Position numbers and translations under genes: made by a program
Notes under the pieces: generated by a model
What the model saw: only the letters and a program-made list of their open reading frames with translations
Database searches by the model: none
What the model was told of the DNA's origin: nothing
Shown here: in pieces, positions 7,466 to 14,115 of the stretch
Numbering within the stretch: position 1 is the stretch's first letter
Layout of the letters: each line of letters starts with the position of its first letter
Origin: an uncultured Peptococcaceae bacterium
Lineage (GTDB): Bacteria; Bacillota; Peptococcia; Peptococcales; Peptococcaceae
Reading direction: 5' to 3'
DNA length: 17,766 nt
Assembly: GCA_900556545.1 (NCBI GenBank)
Contig: USPE01000010.1
Coordinates: forward strand, 1 to 17,766

Positions 7466-8902
7466 TTAGTGCATTAATGAATTTTTTATTTTATTGATAG
7501 TTATTTGTAAGGTCTGATCATTTTTTAATTCTTCTGAAATTTTGTCGCAGGCATGTAATACTGTTGTATGATCTCGGCCGCCAAATAGTTCGCCGATTTT
7601 GGGTAAAGACATATCGGTCAGCTCACGGCATAAATACATGGCAATCTGGCGAGGATAAGCAATATTTTTGGTGCGTTTTTTTGCTTTAAAATCATCAACC
7701 CGCATTCTGTAAAATTCAGCCACTTTTTCTTGAATTCGCTCACCGGTAATAATAATTGGTTCGTTTGGTGTAATTAAATTTTGCAGACATTCTTTGGTTA
7801 AATTTAAATCAATTTTGCGCTTGCTTAAACTGGAGTAGGCCGATAATCTGGTCAGCATACCTTCTAGCTCACGAATGTTGGATTGAATATTTTCTGCGAT
7901 GTAGTCAAACACATCATCAGGAATATTTAAGTTTTCCGCTTGGGCTTTTTTGCGCAGGATTGCAATTCTTGTTTCCAAATCAGGCGGTTGAATGTCGGTT
8001 AACAGACCTTGACTGAAACGGGAACGCAGACGTTCTTCCAGTTTGGGAATTTCGTTGGGCGGACGGTCACTGGATATAATAATCTGTTTTTCCGCTTCCC
8101 GCAGTGTATTGAAGGTATGGAAGAATTCTTCCTGTGTCCCTTCTTTTTTTGATAAAAACTGGATATCGTCAATCAGCAGCACATCTACATTGCGGTACTT
8201 GTCCCGAAACTGCTTTGTTTTGTTATCTTTAATGGCATCAATCATCTCATTGGTAAAGGTTTCCGATGAAAGATAGGTGATTCTGGTATTGGGTTTACGG
8301 CTGAGAATATGATTGCCAATCGCGTGCATTAAATGGGTTTTGCCCAGTCCGGCGCCGCCGTAAATGAATAATGGATTATAGATTCGTGTATCTGCATCGG
8401 TAGAAATGTTGTCTGCTACGCCGACGCAGGCTGCGTGAGTCATACGATTACTGTTGCCGATCACAAAGGTGTCAAAGGTATACTTGCTGTTTAACCCTGT
8501 TTCACCGGATGGTGTGGTATGCATGACCAATGGTTTGTCCGGCTGATCTAAATAGAGCGGCTTGCTTTCTTCCGGTTGCTGGCAGTCTTCTTCGGTATAT
8601 CCCTGCTGCTGAAACAATTCTTCAATGGCGTGATCTTTTTCTTGCGGTGTGACAAAACGGATTTTGACCGAATGATTCAGCATGGATTCCAGATGGCTTT
8701 TGATAATGTTAAAATAGTTATTTTCCAGATTATTTTTTGCAAAATCATTCTGAACTTTTATAATGATATTTTCCCCATAATAAGCAGCCAGCTCGGTAGA
8801 CTTAAACCAAGTATCAAAGGTTGGTTTGGTCATATCATTTTCCAGCAGTCTTAAAGCATTATTCCATATAATCGTATTAATATTATTATTTGCGTCAATC
8901 AT
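7466..8902 (-). CDS. dnaA: Chromosomal replication initiator DnaA
   Basis: AAA+ initiator that binds the surrounding boxes and opens oriC. In 478 residues: N-terminal helicase-loading domain I (about 1-85, with TFDTWFKSTEL), a variable acidic linker (about 86-135), the AAA+ core with Walker A GGAGLGKTH (182-190), Walker B LLIDD (242-246) and Arg-finger/sensor region RLRSRF (291-296), then domain IV with the box-recognition helix region GGRDHTTVLHA (441-451). ATG at 8902 has GGGGG seven bases upstream. The 230-base leader from the promoter at 9139-9167 contains three DnaA boxes and a small hairpin, pointing to autoregulation. Length is slightly above the usual ~450 because of the linker. Confidence 0.98.
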   Translation of the reverse strand: MIDANNNINTIIWNNALRLLENDMTKPTFDTWFKSTELAAYYGENIIIKVQNDFAKNNLENNYFNIIKSHLESMLNHSVKIRFVTPQEKDHAIEELFQQQGYTEEDCQQPEESKPLYLDQPDKPLVMHTTPSGETGLNSKYTFDTFVIGNSNRMTHAACVGVADNISTDADTRIYNPLFIYGGAGLGKTHLMHAIGNHILSRKPNTRITYLSSETFTNEMIDAIKDNKTKQFRDKYRNVDVLLIDDIQFLSKKEGTQEEFFHTFNTLREAEKQIIISSDRPPNEIPKLEERLRSRFSQGLLTDIQPPDLETRIAILRKKAQAENLNIPDDVFDYIAENIQSNIRELEGMLTRLSAYSSLSKRKIDLNLTKECLQNLITPNEPIIITGERIQEKVAEFYRMRVDDFKAKKRTKNIAYPRQIAMYLCRELTDMSLPKIGELFGGRDHTTVLHACDKISEELKNDQTLQITINKIKNSLMH

Positions 8903-8983
8903 GCAAATACCCCCAGGTAAATAAAAACAATCTGTATGAAGCAGACTTTCTATGTAAAAGTTTTATTATGTAAATTTTTGTTG

Positions 8984-9010
8984 AAAAAAAGCATCATGAA
9001 AAAGATGATG
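8984..9010 (-). terminator. Weak hairpin plus T-run in the dnaA leader (possible attenuator)
   Basis: Minus strand: CATCAT/ATGATG arms (9005-9010 and 8992-8997), 7-base loop, one C, then seven T (8984-8990). It lies between the dnaA promoter and the dnaA start codon. Only six mostly A-T pairs, so stability is low. Confidence 0.25.
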
Positions 9011-9064
9011 ACTTAAAAAATAGTTTTCATTTATGAAAAAAGGAAAAGTGCAGTGGAAAAATTG

Positions 9065-9202
9065 TTAATCACAAGTTATCCACAAATTCTGTTGATAACC
9101 CTTTGATTTATCCACAGAATTAAAAAGAATACGTTAAAATAATAGCAGATACGCTAAAATTTATCAACAGGTTTTTGAAAAGACGGCCATTTTTTATCCA
9201 CA
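9065..9202. other. oriC: oriC upstream lobe: DnaA-box cluster between dnaA and rpmH
   Basis: Boxes: 9065-9073 TTAATCACA (one mismatch), 9076-9084 perfect plus, 9090-9098 minus TTATCAACA, 9108-9116 perfect plus, 9161-9169 plus TTATCAACA, 9194-9202 perfect plus. Boxes 9090-9098 and 9108-9116 lie in an extended inverted repeat (9086-9098 with 9108-9120, 12 of 13). The complete gap 8903-9475 also holds the divergent dnaA and rpmH promoters; 9210-9370 is AT-rich with nothing else recognised. With the dnaA-dnaN cluster this makes a bipartite origin. Confidence 0.88.
9139..9167 (-). promoter_or_regulatory. dnaA promoter embedded in DnaA boxes
   Basis: Minus strand: TTGATA (9162-9167), 17-base spacer, TATTAT (9139-9144). 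The -35 is inside DnaA box 9161-9169, and further boxes lie just downstream, which fits repression by DnaA. Two near-identical 12-mers ATACGTTAAAAT (9129-9140) and ATACGCTAAAAT (9149-9160), exactly 20 bases apart, straddle the -10. Confidence 0.75.
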
Positions 9203-9371
9203 AGTGGATTATTTACAACCAATCGCTTCTAATATATTGTGTATGATAGTTCTGTAAAAATTTTGTCAAAAAACAAAGTTATTTTTGTGATAAACGTAAA
9301 AGAAAACTGGAACTGTATAAAAAAATGAGTCGTTTATTACAAAAAAGCAGGAAAAAAATGCCCCCAGATAC

Positions 9372-9400
9372 TTGACCGCATTATTTCAATATTATATAAT
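9372..9400 (+). promoter_or_regulatory. rpmH promoter
   Basis: TTGACC (9372-9377), 17-base spacer, perfect TATAAT (9395-9400). It is the strongest promoter-like sequence on the plus strand here, as expected for a ribosomal protein gene, and gives a leader of about 69 bases. Confidence 0.85.
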
Positions 9401-9475
9401 ATCTCATTGTAAATGTAATTTTAATCGTAAGATTGAGATAGTCTGTCAAGGAGTATAAAAGGGAGGTGTTGTACG

Positions 9476-9610
9476 GTGAAAAGAACCTATCAACCAAAAA
9501 ATAAAAAACATAAAAGAGTTCATGGTTTCAGAAAAAGAATGTTAAGCGCTAATGGTAGAAATGTACTCAAAAGAAGAAGAGCAAAAGGGAGAAAAAGATT
9601 AAGCGCTTAA
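9476..9610 (+). CDS. rpmH: 50S ribosomal protein L34
   Basis: 44-residue, highly basic protein of the large ribosomal subunit. It begins MKRTYQPKNKKHKRVHGF, the standard L34 N-terminus, and ends RKRLSA. The start is GTG at 9476, with GGGAGGT eight bases upstream (9461-9467). L34 directly before rnpA next to oriC is conserved across most bacteria. A compact terminator follows (9634-9655), so rnpA probably receives only read-through transcription, giving far more L34 than RnpA. Confidence 0.97.
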   Translation: MKRTYQPKNKKHKRVHGFRKRMLSANGRNVLKRRRAKGRKRLSA

Positions 9611-9633
9611 TTTTTTCAATATAGCTCTTAAAG

Positions 9634-9655
9634 AAAAGGCCCTAGTGGCCTTTTT
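9634..9655 (+). terminator. Intrinsic terminator between rpmH and rnpA
   Basis: Perfect 8-bp stem AAAAGGCC (9634-9641) and GGCCTTTT (9647-9654) with loop CTAGT, ending in T5. No promoter is evident between it and rnpA, so it likely acts as a partial attenuator. Confidence 0.8.
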
Positions 9656-9688
9656 ATATTATTCAGGCATTTTTTTGGAGGGTTTCTG

Positions 9689-10030
9689 ATGCTAAAAAAA
9701 GAATACAGACTAAGAAAAAATGCTGATTTCAGAAAAGTATATCGTAGCGCCAAATCTGTATCAACAAAATATTTGGTACTTTATCCAAAAGTTCGAAAGG
9801 GAGAAAGTATTCGGATTGGCTTTTCTATTTCAAAAAAAGTAGGAAAAGCGAATGTGCGTAATTATTATAAGCGTAGATTGCGGGAAATTATGAGGCATAA
9901 TTTAAATCATATAAAACCGGGATATGATTTAATTATTCTGACCCGTGTTCCTGTAACGGAACTTGGATATCATGAGTTGGAAAAAAACGTGAAATATTTA
10001 TTAAAGAAAAGTGGTGTCTGGATTGATTGA
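9689..10030 (+). CDS. rnpA: Ribonuclease P protein component
   Basis: Protein subunit of RNase P, which assists the catalytic RNA in maturing tRNA 5' ends. 113 residues, normal length. The N-terminal RLRKNADFRKVYRS matches the family start, and the conserved basic helix reads GKANVRNYYKRRLRE. The family's RNR signature is usually RNRxKR; here the third residue is Tyr (RNY), while flanking basic residues are kept. ATG at 9689 has GGAGGG six bases upstream. The last 20 bases overlap the start of yidD, indicating translational coupling. Confidence 0.96.
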   Translation: MLKKEYRLRKNADFRKVYRSAKSVSTKYLVLYPKVRKGESIRIGFSISKKVGKANVRNYYKRRLREIMRHNLNHIKPGYDLIILTRVPVTELGYHELEKNVKYLLKKSGVWID

Positions 10031-10247
10031 TTTGCCAAAAAAGATACTGTTGTTTTTAATAAAGTTTTATCGAAAATATATATCCATTTTGAAAATGCGG
10101 CCCACTTGCCGCTTTTATCCAACTTGTTCTCAATATGCTTATGAAGCGGTCAGCAAGTATGGATTTCTCAAGGGCGGCTGGATGGCTATCAAGCGAATTT
10201 GTAAGTGTCATCCATTTCATCCCGGAGGTTATGATCCTGTAAAATAA
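10011..10247 (+). CDS. yidD: YidD family membrane protein insertion factor
   Basis: Small membrane-associated protein found next to yidC and thought to help insertion of inner-membrane proteins. Up to 78 residues: an amphipathic N-terminal helix (LPKKILLFLIKFYRKYIS), then the hallmark CRFYPTCSQYAYEAVSKYG and the C-terminal HPFHPGGYDPV. The start is uncertain. GTG at 10011 overlaps rnpA by 20 bases but has no clear Shine-Dalgarno; GTG at 10014 and TTG at 10023 or 10032 are alternatives. Family identity is clear, start only provisional. Confidence 0.93.
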   Translation: MVSGLIDLPKKILLFLIKFYRKYISILKMRPTCRFYPTCSQYAYEAVSKYGFLKGGWMAIKRICKCHPFHPGGYDPVK

Positions 10248-10251
10248 CGAT

Positions 10252-10293
10252 AGGAGGTGGAGTGCCTGACGCTTTTTTGTAAAAAGTACAGGC
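10252..10293 (+). promoter_or_regulatory. yidC leader: Shine-Dalgarno separated from the start by a hairpin
   Basis: A strong AGGAGGT (10252-10258) is followed by a hairpin (outer GCCTG 10264-10268 with CAGGC 10289-10293; inner CTTTTT 10272-10277 with AAAAAG 10281-10286). The yidC ATG comes at 10303, 44 bases from the Shine-Dalgarno. A 6-codon ORF (GTG 10262 to TAA 10282) also follows the Shine-Dalgarno at normal spacing. Confidence 0.4.
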
Positions 10294-10302
10294 CATGAAT
10301 GT

Positions 10303-11133
10303 ATGAATAATGACGATATGGGAATATATTCATTCTTACAGCCAGTTGCAGATCTCATCAGCGGTGTGATTACTGCGCTCTATGATGTGACTGTGGCAAT
10401 CGGGTTTCCAAGTTATGCATTGGCAATTATTATGATTTCCATTCTGCTGAAGATTATTTTGTTTCCTTTGATGCAGAAACAGATGAAATCTACCATGAAT
10501 ATGCAGGAAATTCAGCCAAAACTGGAATATCTGCAGAAAAAGTATAAAAGTAATCCGGAAAAAATGAACGAAGAGGTAATGAAGCTCTATAAAGAATACA
10601 ATGTAAATCCAATGAGCGGTTGTTTGCCTTTGTTGATTCAGATGCCGATTTTAATTGGTTTGTTTGCTGCGTTGCGGCAATATGACTTTGTTAATGCGGC
10701 ACATGCTACGTTTTTTTGGATTCCAAATTTAGGGGACAAAGACCCATTCTATATTTTACCGGTACTTGTTGCGTTGACTATGTTTGTGCAGCAGAAAATC
10801 AGTATGGGTTCTAATGAGGCTGTGGCAGCCAATCCTACCATGAAAACCATGCTGTATATCATGCCGGCTATGATGTTGTTTGTTTGCTGGAGCATGCCGT
10901 CCGGTTTATGTTTGTACTGGGCATTTTTCAGTATTTTAAGTATTGTTCAGCAGTTTTTCCTGAATAAACAGAGAGATAAAGAAAAAGCTGCGCGGGCTGC
11001 CCGTGAAGCAGAAGAAAAAGAGAAAAAAATTGCTGCCAAAAAAGCAAAAATGAATGCTAAAAAAGGTGCGTCTGACAAAAATGCAACGAAAGAAAAAGTG
11101 GAAGCAGATGCAGTAAAAGAGGATAAAGAGTGA
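10303..11133 (+). CDS. yidC: YidC/Oxa1/SpoIIIJ membrane protein insertase
   Basis: Insertase that places proteins in the cytoplasmic membrane, alone or with SecYEG. 276 residues with about five transmembrane helices (roughly 36-58, 105-125, 147-165, 180-197, 203-220), the conserved VNPMSGCLPLLIQMPILIGL segment and a long Lys/Ala/Glu-rich basic tail (221-276) suited to ribosome contact. No lipoprotein signal is seen, unlike Bacillus SpoIIIJ. By alignment from memory, the groove arginine of SpoIIIJ is a lysine here (K50 in LLKIILFPL), keeping the charge. The start is ATG 10303 or ATG 10318; neither has a nearby Shine-Dalgarno, and an in-frame stop at 10267 excludes earlier starts. jag follows after 14 bases. 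Confidence 0.95.
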   Translation: MNNDDMGIYSFLQPVADLISGVITALYDVTVAIGFPSYALAIIMISILLKIILFPLMQKQMKSTMNMQEIQPKLEYLQKKYKSNPEKMNEEVMKLYKEYNVNPMSGCLPLLIQMPILIGLFAALRQYDFVNAAHATFFWIPNLGDKDPFYILPVLVALTMFVQQKISMGSNEAVAANPTMKTMLYIMPAMMLFVCWSMPSGLCLYWAFFSILSIVQQFFLNKQRDKEKAARAAREAEEKEKKIAAKKAKMNAKKGASDKNATKEKVEADAVKEDKE

Positions 11134-11147
11134 AGGAGATGATTTTC

Positions 11148-12083
11148 ATGTCCGGAAAAGAATATACAGCAAGAACCATTGAAGAAGCATTGGAACGGGC
11201 GCTCAATGAAATGATGCTGACCCGTGACGATATTGAATATGAAGTTGTTACGCAGCCATCCAAAGGTATTTTGGGGATTGGTCGGCGTGATGCTGTGGTG
11301 CGTGTGCGCAAGAAAGTCATCGAAGAGCTGAAAGATATTGTGGCGGATATTAAGGAAGAACGGAAAGCAGAACAATTTGTAAAGCCGGTTTCAGAAATAC
11401 CGCAGGCAGAGCCAATTGCAGAAGCTGCACCAGCAAAGGAAACAGAAGAAAAACCGGTTATAGCACAGGTGGAAGAAACAATTGAAGAAGTTGTTCCTCA
11501 AAAGGTTGATACAGAGCAGCCTGAACAACCGGAAAAGACAGCACCTGCAGTAGAAAAAGCCGCTCAGAAGGCAGTAGATAAGAAAGCAGCTTTCGCAGAA
11601 GCGGAAGAAAAAGGCCGCGCTTTTCTGGCCAAAATTTTTGAAGAGATGGATTTGGATGTTACCATTGATGTGAAAGAAAAAAATGGATATCTGACTTTTG
11701 ATTTAAAAGGAAAAAATCTCGGAATTTTGATTGGCCGCAGAGGAGATACTCTGGATTCTCTGCAATTTCTGCTGAACCTGGTTATTAACGATAAAAACGG
11801 TATCAAGGTAAAGGGTATTGTTGATATTGAAAACTATCGGGCAAAACGGGAAGAAACTTTAATCGGTCTGAGTCATAAGCTGGCGGCAAAAGCCAGAAAG
11901 ACCGGGCAAAAGGTAGTTTTGGAGCCGATGAATCCGCAGGAACGGCGCATTATCCATATGGCGCTGCAGAATGACAGAAGAGTCAGCACTTACAGCGAAG
12001 GGGAAGAACCTTATCGCAAGGTCGTGATCGTTCCGGAAGTACCGGCAAAAGAGTATCGCAAAAAAGAGTCAAAACAAGCATAA
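11148..12083 (+). CDS. jag: Jag/KhpB (EloR) RNA-binding protein
   Basis: Cytoplasmic RNA-binding protein linked to cell elongation and, in some species, to the KhpA partner. 311 residues: a Jag-N domain (about 1-55, with KGILGIGRRDAVVRVRKK), a long acidic Glu/Pro/Ala linker (about 60-155), a KH domain with the GxxG loop in LIGRRGDTLDSLQ, and an R3H domain (NPQERRIIHMAL). I chose ATG 11148, which has AAGGAG nine bases upstream; a GTG at 11130 is in frame but overlaps the yidC stop and has no Shine-Dalgarno. Position after yidC is conserved. A strong terminator follows 14 bases after the stop. Confidence 0.95.
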   Translation: MSGKEYTARTIEEALERALNEMMLTRDDIEYEVVTQPSKGILGIGRRDAVVRVRKKVIEELKDIVADIKEERKAEQFVKPVSEIPQAEPIAEAAPAKETEEKPVIAQVEETIEEVVPQKVDTEQPEQPEKTAPAVEKAAQKAVDKKAAFAEAEEKGRAFLAKIFEEMDLDVTIDVKEKNGYLTFDLKGKNLGILIGRRGDTLDSLQFLLNLVINDKNGIKVKGIVDIENYRAKREETLIGLSHKLAAKARKTGQKVVLEPMNPQERRIIHMALQNDRRVSTYSEGEEPYRKVVIVPEVPAKEYRKKESKQA

Positions 12084-12096
12084 AAAATAAAAGCAA

Positions 12097-12148
12097 ACAG
12101 GTTGAAGCAATCCCTGCGAAAGCAGGAGTTGCGGCAACCTGTTTTTTT
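12097..12148. terminator. Strong, probably bidirectional terminator after jag
   Basis: Outer arms ACAGGTTG (12097-12104) and CAACCTGT (12135-12142), an inner GCAA/TTGC pairing and a central CCTGC/GCAGG stem capped by a GAAA tetraloop (12118-12121); T7 follows at 12142-12148. On the minus strand the flank is also T-rich, so it can serve the convergent anti-sigma gene ending at 12205. Confidence 0.85.
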
Positions 12149-12204
12149 GTGTCTGCTTTTTGTAGATGAACAAAGAAAGCTATTTAAAAAGTTGTTTTCA
12201 TACA

Positions 12205-12834
12205 TCAATTTATCGGCTGTAAAATTTTTAGCCATTCTGTTTTATTTTTTCCTTCACTGAAAGATAGCGAATACGAAAAATGTCCATCTGTCCAGGTAGC
12301 CAACGTATAATTATCTTCGTTGCCTTTCAGTGTGATGGTTATATTACCTGCAATAATTTCATCAATTGCCTCAAATTCAAAAAACTCACCGCTGACATCT
12401 TCTGTTCCCGTTCCTTTTCGGAAAACGGCTGTTTGTCCTTCACCCATATAAGTAATTTCTGCTAAATCTGTCCAATAAGCTGTATATATTGTTTGTTCTG
12501 ATTTAAAAGGGAGTACAGCGGGTTCGGTTATTGCAAATCCTACAGTTTTGGATAATTCCTCTATAGAAGCCACTTCAACAATACTGTTGTTAGCATCCGA
12601 TAACGGAGGCTCAGAAGTATTCAGCAGTGTGGGCAGCGATAACATGCCGACAAACATGATTGTAAGACAGGCCGCCATTGCTGCCAATTTTTTTATGCTG
12701 GAAAAGCGTACAGTTTTCTTCTGTTTTGTTTCATAAAAAGACATTTTTTCAATATTACCCATGATTCGTTCATGCATTTGGTGAGTAACTGTAATATGTT
12801 CCATTACCTCGTTGTACTTTTTACTCAAAATCAT
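12205..12834 (-). CDS. Anti-sigma-factor-like single-pass membrane protein with extracytoplasmic sensor domain
   Basis: Probable inhibitor of the ECF sigma factor encoded just upstream. 209 residues: cytoplasmic part (1-48), one transmembrane helix (about 49-71, AAMAACLTIMFVGMLSL) and an extracytoplasmic domain (about 85-205). That outer domain is visibly related to the lipoprotein at 13505-13957: FRKGTGTEDVSGEF matches IRKAQGDQDISGDY, and ITLKGNEDNYTLATWTDG matches ITLKGENDQFTLAVWTNG. It recalls DUF4367-type domains seen on such proteins, from memory. The start ATG 12834 overlaps the sigma gene by 14 bases with GGAGG only three bases away; TTG 12828 would have better spacing. No zinc-binding HxxxCxxC anti-sigma motif is present in the cytoplasmic part. 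Role is inferred from context. Confidence 0.75.
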   Translation of the reverse strand: MILSKKYNEVMEHITVTHQMHERIMGNIEKMSFYETKQKKTVRFSSIKKLAAMAACLTIMFVGMLSLPTLLNTSEPPLSDANNSIVEVASIEELSKTVGFAITEPAVLPFKSEQTIYTAYWTDLAEITYMGEGQTAVFRKGTGTEDVSGEFFEFEAIDEIIAGNITITLKGNEDNYTLATWTDGHFSYSLSFSEGKNKTEWLKILQPIN

Positions 12835-13435
12835 ACGCCTCCCATAGCATACTTCGCAGCTTTTCGCGGCCGCGGGACAAATTTGACCGTACTGTGGATT
12901 CATTCATATGCAGTATTTTGGCGATTTGTCTGGTTTGGTATCCTTCATGGTAGAAAAGATGGATTACCTCCCGATATTTGTCCGGCAGAGCTTTTACAGC
13001 TTCCCACACAAAGGACAGATCGTCCTGATTTTCTGCAATCAGTTCCTCCATAAGTTCATCGGTTTGTCGAGTTGTATTATATTTTAAACGATTTTTGCTT
13101 AAGTTGGCGGCAACATGAAGAAGCCACGCTTTCTCGTGTTCTTTGGTAGTTAAAATCGGGGTTGTTTTAAGCAGCTGCACCAAGGTATCTTGCAGCACTT
13201 CTTCGGCATCAGCCATGTTGTGCAGATAGGAATATGCCAACCGTAAAATAGAATTGCCGTATTCAGTCAGCATTCGTTCTGCCTGCTGATTGACAGTTTC
13301 CTGATGGATAGTCTTTATTTCATCAATTTGATTTTTATCTGTAGAAAAAAGTGCAGCTGCTAAAAAACAACATAAATTTTTTATGATGTCTACAAAAGAC
13401 AGCAAAGGTCTTTGTATTGCAAGACGATATTCCAC
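12821..13435 (-). CDS. ECF-type RNA polymerase sigma factor with N-terminal extension
   Basis: Alternative sigma factor that would direct RNA polymerase to a stress regulon. Sigma region 2 is at about 60-122 (NSILRLAYSYLHNMADAEEV, then AWLLHVAANLSKNRLK) and region 4 at about 143-198 with the helix-turn-helix YQTRQIAKILHMNESTVRSN. ECF factors normally begin within about 10-20 residues of region 2; here GTG 13435, with AGGAGG seven bases upstream, adds about 55 residues including a fairly hydrophobic stretch (11-30, LLSFVDIIKNLCCFLAAALF). The next ATG (13273) has no Shine-Dalgarno. It is second in a lipoprotein-sigma-anti-sigma operon, with the anti-sigma gene translationally coupled by overlap. 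Confidence 0.9.
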   Translation of the reverse strand: MEYRLAIQRPLLSFVDIIKNLCCFLAAALFSTDKNQIDEIKTIHQETVNQQAERMLTEYGNSILRLAYSYLHNMADAEEVLQDTLVQLLKTTPILTTKEHEKAWLLHVAANLSKNRLKYNTTRQTDELMEELIAENQDDLSFVWEAVKALPDKYREVIHLFYHEGYQTRQIAKILHMNESTVRSNLSRGREKLRSMLWEAYDFE

Positions 13436-13459
13436 TGAGGGTCCTCCTGTCTATATTCT

Positions 13460-13488
13460 AAAGGGCAGACCTGTTTAGCCTGCCCTTT
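13460..13488 (-). other. Intercistronic hairpin between lipoprotein and sigma genes
   Basis: Perfect 9-bp arms AAAGGGCAG and CTGCCCTTT (13480-13488 and 13460-13468) with an 11-base loop, located 16 bases after the lipoprotein stop. No U-run follows, so it is more likely an mRNA-stabilising or processing element that raises lipoprotein over sigma output than a full terminator. Confidence 0.55.
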
Positions 13489-13504
13489 GAGCGTAATCGA
13501 AAAA

Positions 13505-13957
13505 TTATACAACAGAGCTGACCAGTGTCAACATATCCGTTTGAGAAAGTGCTTCCCCAACGCTGATAGAGTAAGTATAGCCGCCATTGGTCCATACGGC
13601 AAGGGTAAACTGATCATTTTCGCCCTTAAGTGTGATGTTGTCTACAGTTTCAATCTGCGGATATTCATTATAATCGCCGCTGATGTCCTGATCGCCCTGC
13701 GCCTTACGAATTAGCATTTGAGAACCATTTTCGCCGTAAAAAGCCTGAATCATCTCGTTTTCAACGGCTTCCAGTTCGTCTGCGGCTTTGGGTAAGGTCA
13801 GGTCAAAACCGGCCAGTTCTTTAGCTGCATCCATGGTATCACAGTCTACAAACGGACTGGGGATTTGTACTGCTTCGGAATTGTTGTTGCTGCAGGCGGC
13901 AGCAGAAAGTGCCAGAGCAGCGCATAATGTGATGGAAATAATTTTTTTGAGTTTCAT
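13505..13957 (-). CDS. Small lipoprotein with the same sensor domain as the anti-sigma protein
   Basis: 150 residues with a lipoprotein signal: MKLKKIISITLCAALALS followed by AAAC, with Cys22 as the predicted lipidated residue after cleavage. The mature domain (about 35-148) is paralogous to the outer domain of the anti-sigma-like protein two genes downstream (shared patterns IRKxxGxxDISG and ITLKGxxDxFTLAxWTxG). ATG 13957 has AGGAGG eight bases upstream; an upstream in-frame start at 14014 lacks one and would spoil the signal peptide. It is first in the operon, behind a candidate ECF promoter. Molecular function is unknown. A ligand-binding or decoy role toward the anti-sigma sensor is my inference. 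Confidence 0.85.
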   Translation of the reverse strand: MKLKKIISITLCAALALSAAACSNNNSEAVQIPSPFVDCDTMDAAKELAGFDLTLPKAADELEAVENEMIQAFYGENGSQMLIRKAQGDQDISGDYNEYPQIETVDNITLKGENDQFTLAVWTNGGYTYSISVGEALSQTDMLTLVSSVV

Positions 13958-14007
13958 AGTGAAATCCTCCTGTTTGTTTTTATAAGTATTTTTTCCGCTC
14001 TGTCTTA

Positions 14008-14036
14008 TATACAATTGAATGCGGTAAAATGTTGCA
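14008..14036 (-). promoter_or_regulatory. Candidate ECF-type promoter of the lipoprotein-sigma-anti-sigma operon
   Basis: Minus strand: TGCAAC followed by ATTTTA (14025-14036), then TGTATA (14008-14013) 17 bases after TGCAAC. A TGCAAC-TTT -35 with a TGT-start -10 recalls autoregulated ECF promoters of Clostridia-type sigma/anti-sigma operons, from memory. It lies about 50 bases before the lipoprotein start. Confidence 0.45.
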
Positions 14037-14115
14037 AAAAGTTAAAAAATAATTTTTTTTGCGCATATTTAAGAGAAAAGCAGCCGGTTCCATAATTTGC
14101 AGGATATAAAATAGA

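Noticed and set aside
9240..9300. A second rpmH promoter (TTGTCA with a downstream GATAAA)
   Set aside because: Spacing of about 19-20 bases and poor -10; the TTGACC/TATAAT promoter at 9372-9400 is far better.
10947..11375. Minus-strand ORFs over the yidC-jag junction
   Set aside because: Phe/Ser-rich antisense of Lys/Glu-rich coding sequence; artefact of composition.
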